Positions 54,868 to 64,000 of a stretch of 64,000 bases of DNA are shown here, piece by piece. The stretch spans positions 63,050,501 through 63,114,500 of the forward strand of contig JASDFA010000003.1 of NCBI GenBank assembly GCA_035772735.1. Reading direction: 5' to 3'. The stretch's first letter is position 1; each line of letters starts with the position of its first letter. The notes beneath the pieces were generated by a model. The model was not told the origin of the DNA, did no database searches, and was given only the letters and a program-made list of their open reading frames with translations. The stretch is from Datura wrightii. Lineage: Eukaryota; Streptophyta; Magnoliopsida; Solanales; Solanaceae. Both the position numbers and the translations under genes were made by a program.

Positions 54868-56675
54868 TTTTTTTTTGTCCATAATATTTATACATGATAT
54901 ATAATATTATACGACATTATTTATTATATACGATACTTAAATATTATATAAAAGTATATAAGAAGTGTTTATACACACTTTTATACTGTTATGTAGATTA
55001 TACAAAAATTGTGTTTGATCTCCTACGAACTTCTATGAAACTTCAGTAGAAATAGGTCAAATTTCTCTCAACTAACTTCAAATTTTAACCGCAATTTCAA
55101 AATGACGTCATCAACGAACAATGATCACCGATTTATTAAAACTTTTAATAAATTCAAAACACATTTATGAGGTTTCAAACTTTTAAAAATTTCAACAATG
55201 AAGTTTAAAATTTCTCAATTTAATTCATCTAGTAATGCTATTTAAATATATTTTTATAATATCATATTTAAAAATTTTAGCCATATTTTTAAATATATAT
55301 ATATAAAATTTATATGTAACATTTATAAACTTGAATATAAAAATTATGAAAAAAAGGCAATAAAAGAAAAAGAAAAAAAAGCAATAGAAGAAGAAGAAAA
55401 CAAGAAGCAATAAAAGAAGAAGCAGCGGTAGCAACAACAACAATAGAAGAAAGGAAAAAAAGAAGCACAAAAAAAAAGAAGGAAAAAGGCATAAAATCCC
55501 TTTCAAACTTGTCGGCATAACTCAGTTTAGCACTTTAACTTTACGAGCATTTATTTATCCTCTATTTTAATCAAAAGTGAATTAATAACTCCTTAATAAG
55601 TGACGTGGCAAATTTTTTTTTAAAAAAAAATTGGAAAGCGCATGAGAAGAGTAAAAAATATTAAATATGATTCAAACTATCCATGTGTCATCTTCTAAGT
55701 GGATGATGCAATTAGCTATATTTACTCATGTTTTTCTTTATTTCTTATTTTCATTTAAGATTTTCTTCTTTTTTTTTTCTTTCTCTTTCTTGCTTTCTTC
55801 TTCAATACCACATCAAATTTCTCAATATCTTTTCTCATCTTCTATATCATTCTCTTCTTCTTTTTTAATTTCTTTAAAGATAAATTTGCTTGATGAGTTT
55901 AATATTGTAACATAATAAAATTTTTAAAAATTATTTTATAGGCAGATCATATGTGGGTTTGGTTGACCGGAAAAATTATTTTCCGATACCATTTTTATCG
56001 ATGAAGTTGACCCATATATGTTTTCTTTTTGAAACACTGATAAAACACTTTTCTTCGATCTTTCCCCTTTCTTTATCGAAATTTAGGATCTAAAAGTTAA
56101 GATTGAAATTGTCGCACTCACCCCGAAAAAATCGAATTCAGGTGACCTTTCTTTCTTCAATGTGATTGTTTATCTCATCTATAAACTATCTTGTTGAGAA
56201 ACTCTTTCAATTATAAGCGAGGTATGAGTGTGTATGTTGTAGATCTGAAATTAAGAAAAGTTCTGTCATGAATGTGTTGCCATGGATATGGAAAGAAAAA
56301 AATAAAGAAAAAGAAGAAGAGAGGAAAAACTAAAAAAAATATAAAATAAATAATGAAAAATAAAAATAATTTAAAAAATGAGGGGTTATACATGTGTCAC
56401 GCGCGTGTATAATACTCATATTCATTAATATGTGATTGTTTTGAGAAGGGGTATTACTTCACTTCTGATTAAAATAGGGGGACAAATAAACGCTCGTAGA
56501 GTTAAAGTGCTAAACTGTGTTATGCGGATAAGGTTGGGGAGAATTTTATGCCTTTTCCCGAAAAAAAAAAGCAAAAGAAAGAAGACAAAAAGAAAAAGAA
56601 GCAACACTAACTGCTGAAAAAACTAAATTTAAAAAAATACTAATTATGATTAAAGAGGTAATAAATTTAAAATAT
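54868..56675 (+). repeat. Dispersed AT/GA-rich repeat, copy 2
   Basis: Homologous and co-oriented with 7445-8670: the TTATACACACT box (near 54970), the GTTTGATCTCCTACGAAC box (near 55012), a CAACAATG/TTTAAAATTTCT stretch and the GA/A-rich tail. The tail is split by a 1.08-kb long-TIR element (55481-56559); after it the homology to copy 1 resumes (GCTGAAAAAACTAAATTTAA onward). Copy 2 lacks the MITE found in copy 1. Confidence 0.65.
55481..56559. mobile_element. Long-TIR MULE-like non-autonomous element, 1.08 kb
   Basis: The ends are inverted repeats over about 150 bp. Landmarks GGAAAAAGGCATAAAAT, CAGTTTAGCACTTTAACT, TACGAGC and CTATTTTAATCA on the left each recur inverted on the right (TAAAGTGCTAAACTG, GCTCGTA, GATTAAAATAG, ATTTTATGCCTTTTCCC). 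The interior is AT-rich with low-complexity Phe/Lys ORFs and no transposase. It sits in an A/G-rich target, so its target duplication cannot be read reliably. Confidence 0.72.
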
Positions 56676-57148
56676 AACAATCATAATGTAATAAAACATG
56701 AAAATTTATTACATTGTTTCTAATCACGAAATATCTTTAAAATATCGCATGATAGAGTTATTATTGATTTTTTTTATTTTGACTTTAAAATCAATAAATA
56801 TATTAGCAAATGTTTATCCTACTTTAATTTGAAAACGATTAAGAAATAAAAAAATTTATTAGAAAATTTTAAATTATTATTTAAATAAAAATTAATGATG
56901 AGATTCTATGATTTATATATACATGACCTATGTATCAGTTTAAAAAGTACACATAGTTATTTTATTTTAATTGATAAAGTGAAATTAAGAAGAAGAATAT
57001 TATTTCTCACTTTTTTATTAGTTAAAGTAAATTTAAAAGAACTTTTTTTTAAAACAAAATAATTTAAAAATAATATTTTAGTTTAAAAAATGTGTTTCAA
57101 TTTTACATAATTTAAAAACATTTTAAACCTTTTCCCCTTTATTTACTT
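56676..57148. other. AT-rich spacer
   Basis: No ORF or identifiable element. Confidence 0.45.
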
Positions 57149-58110
57149 AACGGAAAAGGATCGAAAATGCCCCTAACGTATTAGAAATGGCTTAAAAATG
57201 CCCTCCTCTAACTATTGGTTCAAAAATACCCTCAATCTTATTTTTAGGGATAAAAATGCCCTTTTATTAACAAAACATGATATGACTTTGTCCAATCATT
57301 TAATTAAAAAAGTGACTTTAACTTATTGGTCTCCCTAGACTTTTAACCCAATCTCAAAATTTGACCGTTCAATTTAAAACCTAAACCCACAAAGTAGCGC
57401 AATTTTAATGTCCCAGTGCTCTCTTCAAAGTTGTCCGCTTGTCTGCCATTTCAACCTTCTTCCCAATCATTTTTCATTTCTTTCTCCGGCTAATGCATAT
57501 TAATCCACTGAAGATAACCCATCACCTAAAAAATGATTCAAACCTCAAAAGTACTGTCCAAAAATTTTCCATCAAAACGACAGATTCATTATCCAAAACA
57601 ATAACCGTTAAAGGAATAAAACGAATATAAATCAAAAGATTCAAAACCCAACTCATAATTTGAAGAAAACATCCCAATCCCTCAGAGTGACACTCTCTTA
57701 TTATTATTATTTGGATGAATTTTCAATCTTGACCCAAGATTTTTACCATATTGATGAGCTTAGTTTTGCCCCGCGTTTACTTGTCAAGTTCTCGATATAT
57801 GATATGATTTTTCAGATAACCGATGTTTTGATATTATGTTAGGTTAACTAAAAATTGGGCTATTTTGTGGGTTCGCATTTTAGAATGGATGGATGAGCTT
57901 CTGGGGTTGGGTTAAAAGTATAGGTGGACCAATAAGTTAAAGACACTTGTTTAATTAAATGATTGGACAAAGTCATGTCATGTTTCTATTAATAAAAGGA
58001 CACTTTTATCATTAAAAATAAGATTGGGGGCATTTTTAAATCAATAGGTGGAAGGAGGGCATTTTAAGCCATTTCTAATACATTAGGGACATTTTTAATA
58101 CTTTTCCGTT
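57149..58110. mobile_element. Long-TIR MULE-like non-autonomous element, 962 bp
   Basis: Terminal inverted repeats of about 240 bp. AACGGAAAAG at the left matches CTTTTCCGTT at the right. AATGCCC-type boxes, ATGACTTTGTCCAATCATTT and ACTTATTGGTC recur inverted across the arms. Flanks TATTTACTT (57140-57148) and TATTTAAAT (58111-58119) agree at 7 of 9 positions, as expected for a decayed 9-bp Mutator-type duplication. The interior has only small unsupported ORFs. Confidence 0.78.
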
Positions 58111-58861
58111 TATTTAAATAGAATTGATCCACAAATTTGTAATGAATTAATCCAAAAAAGATTAGTACATGAAATATCATAAAATTCTGTGATACCGGAG
58201 GTGAGCAAAAACGTACGTTCTTTTCGCGTATTTTCTTTTAATATGCTTTTTCTTTTTAGAGCATTGCACTGTGAAATTCTTTTGTCATCATCTGTAGGCT
58301 GTAGCAAATTTCTTCTGATACCATTTGACTGCCTCACCAATTATAAAAGCATAATGAAATAAGCTATAAAAGCATGAATGAAGTGAAGATTTATTTAAGT
58401 TTAGCAATTGATAATTTTCCACTAAGATGTTTATTCCTTTATATTCAATAAATTTTAAATGGCTTAAAGAATATTAACATTGATTCTATAGAAGTATGTC
58501 ACAAATAAATCGAAAGATAATTTTAAAAAATTATTACAAGACTTTTAAATCATTATCGTCAAACCTTTTTATATCAATCATTTTCTTTATTTAATTATAA
58601 TAATTAAATTTACTTATAATTAATTTTTATATTATATTATATTATATATTCTATGTAACAATATTTTATTATAATAATCATATAAATTATTATAGTAAAC
58701 GATATTATTTTAAAAGATATAATTGTATATAACGACTATTTTATTTTCGCTGAGGGTATTAATTTTCATATATCAATACTGTCCTGGCTAAGTTTTGTTT
58801 GGTAGTAAACAAATCCATAGTTGTGTAGCTTATTCTCAAAATTTATTTATTAAATTTGTTT
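58111..58861. other. AT-rich spacer
   Basis: No supported feature. The last bases before 58862 are the left flank of the chromovirus LTR. Confidence 0.45.
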
Positions 58862-61328
58862 TGTCACACCCCACCTTGGGGGGGTATGACGGCACTTGGT
58901 GCCTGCTAGACTCTGGACTGCTAACTGATCCAGCCTGAGCACATCTGGTGCTTTGGCTGGCTTTGGCCCTATTTCAAGAAATAAATCGGCTATATAACGG
59001 CTGTAACTACAGCCTCCGGCCAACTGGCCTGTAGCCATCTGAACCTGTGACAACAGCTAACCAGAAACAGACCTGTAACAAGGAACCTATGCGGGCCGAC
59101 AAGGCCACCATGCTGTCTAGTTATCTGTAACTCAACACAAGACTGCTATAAAACTACGTGACCGGCAAGGTCACCACTACTGTCAAACTAAGGCCCCACA
59201 CGACCAACATAAACTGGAACACAAAACAGCTACAGCAGACTGCACGGCCCCACACGACCGGCTCAAATAACCACAGGGAATATATACTGACTGCAAGCCT
59301 CTACGAATACTGTAAGAAACTAATAGAAATGATCGGGACAGGGCCCCGACCTACCCATACTGCACAACAAAAGAAAAGGAGCTACACCTCTGGGAATCAG
59401 ACTCCGGATGACAGGAGCTGATGACTCACTGTCTGGCTGGAATCACGAGGGATCGGCTCCTCGTCCGTGAGTACCTGTAGGCATGCAATACAGCGCCCCG
59501 ATGGGCGTCAGTACCACAGGTACTGAGCATGTAAAGCAAACTGAAATATGCAACTGAAACGAATAGCACAATAACATGACATTTAAGCAGGAAGTAGCTG
59601 AGTCTACCTAACTGAGGATAACTGGGGAAAGTTTATACATTCTGCAACTAACTGAACGTACCTGAAGACGTATCGTCCTTCTGTCTATCAGTATCTACAA
59701 GCACATATCAATATACATAACAGTACATACAATACCTGACCGACCCCCATAAGCCGGAAGGTGCCAACCAAGCAAGCAATCTATTTACCCCTACCCGGGT
59801 CTAAACCAACCAAAAACAAGTCACTCCCCTCATCTGATAACTGTGAGCTCCTCCTACCGGCCCCCTTGGATACGTAGCTCAGGCCTTGGCCTCTGACAAT
59901 AAACTGTGTCTGAGTCCGAAGACTCCTGCCTCTGGGCACAGGTGTGCACACAGAGTGGTCTGCCCCTGTAAACAGGGTGTGCTAGCTCTGCGCAGAGTAA
60001 ACTGAACTACCCCTGCAAGCAGGGTGGTCTGGACCGTATTATCATGGTGGTCGGCCATCATCGTCCTTTAGTCGGACGGCATCGCCTAGCTAGTGGCGGT
60101 ATCTGAATCTAGTATCGACACAGCTATAACCCAGGGGCGGTGGGGATGCTAAAGGGTGCCCACATGCCACAACAAGTCTCAACATACAAAACACATACAC
60201 AGCAAGCATGCTTAAATGAAAAATACTAATCATATTCTCTTCTTGTATCTCAAGGCCAGTTTGTATTAAACAACTAATACTATATTCTGTTTTACACTAC
60301 TTCTGATTGCTGGTCTAACTGCTACCTGGCCTTTATCTGTCTATCTGATTATATCTGGATATAGCTCAATAACATAAAATGTACCATCTACTACTGGATA
60401 CAATCTCAACAGATGTACTATGTGTTGCCTGAATATCTACTATTCTGATTATCGCATGATACGTGATTAATGTACTAGCATGCTTGCTGGAAATTATACT
60501 AAAATCGTTCCTGTATGCTGGGTATCGGTTAATAGCCTTTATTCTATTTACTTTCTAAGCTGTACTTCCTGGCTTGCCGAAAGAATAACTTTACATACCT
60601 GGTTTCTGAGTATCCGACTGACCGGTGTGATTTCCGTCGGTACTTCTGCTGTTTCTCCCAACTACATTCATATACACGTCAATTAGGACTAAATACATTA
60701 ATATTCGGGAGAAATTATCACTTTAGATATATATATTTATCCCAACTTTAACCTTTCGAAAAACGGTCGAAAACTCGTTATTTTTCAGCGGTCCAGAAGG
60801 GAGAAATATTCACTTCTCAGCTAGGAACACATAGACATTAATTTAGAGCAATTCCACTTACCTTAGCTCGGTGGCTCGACGATTCGTCGGCCGTATTTTA
60901 CGAAACTGAATCCGTAGGAATGCTCTCCGCTGCTAAATACTTCGGTATCTGGGATTAATTTGAGTTTGGTCAGCGTTTGGCAGCGTAATCGGACGAAAAT
61001 ATATAATTTCCTTCGTTCCTTTCTCTTTCTCTACGCTTGCCCTCTGTTCTCTGGAAATTTTAAAGATTTTACTCAATTAAAACCGAAGTGGGGCTTTATA
61101 TACTTGGGCCTGAACCTGGGCAACGTGTCACGGAGCCATCGCGGAGGCCTCACCTCCGTGACACGCTGCCATCGCGGAGGGGCTCTGCCTCAGCTCCTCC
61201 CGCGATGGTTCGACGGGTTTCTCGTCCGATCTTTTTTCCGGCCTTTCTCTAGCACGTATGGCCTTCAATATGCTTGACCAATGTGTGAATAGATCGTCTA
61301 GGTGCCGGGAATTCTACGGGGTATAACA
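58862..61328 (-). mobile_element. 3' LTR (2.47 kb) of the right-hand chromovirus
   Basis: On the minus strand it runs from TGTTATACCCC (61328) to GGGGTGTGACA (58862). A polypurine tract (AAGGGGGGGAGAA, 61341-61329) precedes its 5' end. About 115-210 bp inside that end is a GC-rich palindromic block (61120-61215) with CGTGTCACGGAG and CTCCGTGACACG arms. Length and ends match the left-edge LTR family. Small ORFs inside are not supported. Confidence 0.88.
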
Positions 61329-61594
61329 TTCTCCCCCCCTTAAGAACATTCGTCCTCGAATGTACACTGTTATCTATAGGACTACTTACTTTATTTTCTA
61401 GAAAAAAAATTTCGGCAGAGTCTCCCCTGTAATATGGACTATCGCAAAAACCTGAAATGCAGAAAAGTCCAACACAGACACTGCACATAATATTCTAGGA
61501 TCCACTGGATAACTAAATATCACTCTTTATCATTCACAGACATACAACCATAAGGTACTGCATAAGTATTAATACGGACATACCTGTCGCCTGA
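61329..61594 (-). mobile_element. Polypurine tract and 3' untranslated interior of the right-hand chromovirus
   Basis: Non-coding text between the pol stop and the LTR; the purine tract lies against the LTR. Confidence 0.8.
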
Positions 61595-64000
61595 CTAGGC
61601 CTGAAATAGGTGAGGGTATCTGACTTTCATATCTTCTTCTGCTTCCCACGTCATTTCCTCACGATTCCTATTACGCCACAATAGTTTGACAGATGCAACA
61701 TCTTTAGTTCTCAACCTGCGAATCTGTCTGTCTAAGGTAGCTATGGGAACTTCTTCATATGCTAACTCTTCTGTGACCTGGACATCCTGAACCGGAACTA
61801 CTGTAGAAGGGTCCCCTACGAACTTCCGTAACTTAGAAACATGGAATACTGGGTGAACAGATGCTAACTCTGGAGGCAAGTTCAATTCGTATGCAACTCG
61901 GCCTATTCTCCGTCGAATCTGGTAGGGCCCAATGAATCTCGGGCTAAGCTTGCCTTTCTTGCCAAATCTCATCACCCCTTTCATCGGAGACACCTTCAGG
62001 TATACCCAGTCATTTACCGCAAATTCTAGATTTCTACGCCGCATATCTGCATACGACTTCTGGCGGCTCTGAGCAGTCAGCAGGCGTTCTCTGATAAGCT
62101 TTACCTTCTCCTCTGACTGTTGAATGATGTCTGGCCCAATCAACGTTGATTCCCCTATTTCAAACCAACCAATCGGCGATATGCATTTTCGCCCGTATAA
62201 TGCCTCGAAAGGCGCCATCTGGATGGCTGAATGATAGCTATTGTTGTAGGCAAATTCAATCAACGAAAGATGCTCATCCCAGCTTCCCCCAAAATCTAGT
62301 ACACACGCTCGTAGCATATCTTCGAGCGTCTGAATTGTACGTTCAGCCTGCCCATCTGTTTGAGGATGGAATGCTGTGCTCAAGTTAATCTGCGTTCCCA
62401 AACCTTTCTGAAATGACTGCCAGAATCTAGCTGTAAATTGTGCTCCCCTATCTGAAATGATAGATACCGGCACTCCATGCAATCTAACTATTTCTCTAAT
62501 ATATAATTCGGCATAATCCTCAGCTGAGAAGGTAGCCTTCACTGGTAGGAAATGAGCTGATTTTGTCAGCCTGTCAACTATTACCCAAATGGAATCATTT
62601 CTGCGTCTGGTACGGGGTAATCCTGTTACAAAATCCATATTTATCGCTTCCCATTTCCACATAGGCACAGCTATATCCTGCGTCAGACCGCCTGGTTTCT
62701 GGTGCTCCGCCTTCACCTGCTGGCAGTTAGGACATCTAGATACAAATTCAGCTATTTCAGATTTCATACCTGGCCACCAGTAGATGTCTCTGATATCGTG
62801 GTACATTTTCGTTGCTCCTGGATGGAGGGAATAACGAGCGTAATATACCTCATGCATGATCTGCTGGCAAAGCCCTGAAACATTCGGGACACATAGACGG
62901 CCCCCATAACGTAGTACTTCATTTTCAGTCACTTGGAAATCTGTCTCTTTACCTTCCTGAATTCTATCTCTGAGCTGGACTAAGTCAGGGTCCTCGTACT
63001 GCCGTTCCTTTACCTTTGTAACTAGTGATGACTCGGCAGAATTCTGAATCACCGCTCTGTTATTTTCTGTCTCCACTACTCGAACGGCTAACCCAGCTAG
63101 TTGATGAATTTCCTTGGCTAATTCCCGCTTCTCGGGCCGCAAATACGCCAAACTCCCCATTGACTTACGGCTCAGGGCATCTGCAACTACATTAGCTTTT
63201 CCTGGATGATAGAGAATATTTACATCATAGTCTTTCAACAATTCTAACCAGCGACGTTGCCGCAGATTTAACTCCCTCTGTGTGAAAATGTATTGCGGAC
63301 TTTTATGATCTGTGAAAATGTCTACATGGACGCCATACAGATAATGCCTCCAAATTTTCAGAGCGTGGATCACTGCGGCCAGTTCCAGGTCATGGGCCGG
63401 ATAGTTCTTTTCGTGTTTCCTCAGCTGTCTGGAAGCATAAGCAATCACCTTACCATGCTGCATCAACACAACCCAGTCCCAAACCTGAAGCGTCGCAATA
63501 CACCGCATACCCATCTGTTCCCTCTGGCAATGCTAGTACTGGGGCGGAGGTCAATCGGTCTTTCAACTCTTGAAAACTCTGCTCACATGCCTCCGTCCAC
63601 TGAAATTTTACTGCTTTCTGTGTCAGCTTTGTCAGAGGTGCTGCTATAGTGGAGAATACTTCAACAAATCTCCGATAATATCCTGCTAAACCCAAGAAAC
63701 TGCGGACCTCGGTCGGAGTGGTAGGTCTGGGCCATGTCTTGACCGCCTCTATTTTCTGTGTGTCTACCTGTATACCAGCATCCGACACGATGTGCCCCAA
63801 AAAGGCAACTGAGTTCAGCCAGAACTCACACTTAGAAAACTTGGCGTACAACTGACGTTCTCTAAGGATCTGGAGTACTGTTCGTAAATGGTTCTGGTGA
63901 TCTGTCTCTGAACGAGAATATACCAGAATATCATCGATAAATACTATCACGAACAGATCCAAATACGGTCTGAATATGCTGTTCATCAGGTCCATAAACA
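61595..64000 (-). mobile_element. Chromovirus pol: RT (partial), RNase H, integrase, chromodomain-like tail
   Basis: Minus-strand pol entering from the right edge. The RT half shows FIDDILVYS (catalytic Asp pair) and FLGLAGYYRRF. RNase H shows VYCDASG, ELAAVIHALKIWRHY, TDHKSPQYI and ADALSRK. Integrase shows the zinc-binding H-H-C-C segment (LHPGATKMYHDI ... CPNCQQ), the D-D-E core (NMDFVTGLP; ISDRGAQF; E in TDGQAERTIQTLED), the GPY motif (FIGPYQI) and a terminal chromodomain-like tail (LRTKDVASVKLLWRNRNREE). One frameshift at about 63462-63475, just after the RNase H DASG, separates two otherwise open frames (63995-63450 and 63514-61595). It is a retrotransposon, Ty3/gypsy, Tekay/Del-like by its tail; gag, protease and the 5' LTR are outside. 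Confidence 0.9.

Noticed and set aside
1..64000. CRISPR arrays, tRNA or rRNA genes, bacterial operons
   Set aside because: No regularly spaced repeats with unique spacers, no tRNA A/B-box pair with cloverleaf, and no rRNA text were found; tRNA-like strings are retroelement primer sites.

Overview
This is plant nuclear DNA. Two split, plant-type housekeeping genes sit in a matrix of plant transposable elements. The repeats (Tekay/Del-like Ty3 elements with ~2.5 kb LTRs, an RTE-type LINE 3' end with a TTG tail, L1 LINEs, TRIM, Stowaway and PIF-like MITEs) and the codon style suggest an asterid eudicot, most likely Solanaceae; I cannot fix the genus from the window alone.

Layout. 1-6519 is a stack of nested LTR retrotransposons: the 3' end and LTR of a plus-strand chromovirus, inserted in the gag start of a minus-strand element whose 5' LTR follows, itself abutting older LTR remnants. 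7445-8670 is a dispersed AT/GA-rich repeat carrying a MITE. 8671-9493 is the promoter and leader of gene 1. Gene 1 (9494-18648, plus, 4 exons, 1694 aa predicted) is the SANT-domain corepressor POWERDRESS (PWR/NCoR-like). Gene 2 (52252-19413, minus, 14 exons, 384 aa predicted) is an RluA-type RNA pseudouridine synthase of the PUS5 type. The genes converge with 764 bp between stop codons.

Almost all of gene 2's length is one intron: intron 7 (22804-48626) is 25.8 kb. It contains a near-full-length minus-strand L1 LINE; a complete 3.6 kb gag-only LTR element (TR-GAG type) with a perfect 5-bp target duplication; several MITEs; an RTE LINE remnant split by a 5'-truncated L1; and a plus-strand L1 with a perfect 18-bp target duplication that has itself received another L1 and a 436-bp TRIM. 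Every PUS5 exon joins in phase across this landscape, so the gene looks intact and the intron is presumably spliced.

52253-58861 is AT-rich upstream DNA with a second copy of the dispersed repeat and two long-TIR MULE-like elements. 58862-64000 is the 3' LTR and most of the pol of a minus-strand chromovirus of the same family as the one at the left edge; it is open apart from one frameshift and runs off the window.

Functionally the two host genes are unrelated: PWR partners a histone deacetylase (HDA9) in chromatin repression, while PUS5 modifies RNA. The notable features are the nested intron, an overlapping uORF and telo-box in the PWR leader, a Gly in place of the usual catalytic Asp in the PUS5 motif, an ATGA stop-start overlap kept in two L1 copies, and two repeat copies that serve as each other's empty site.
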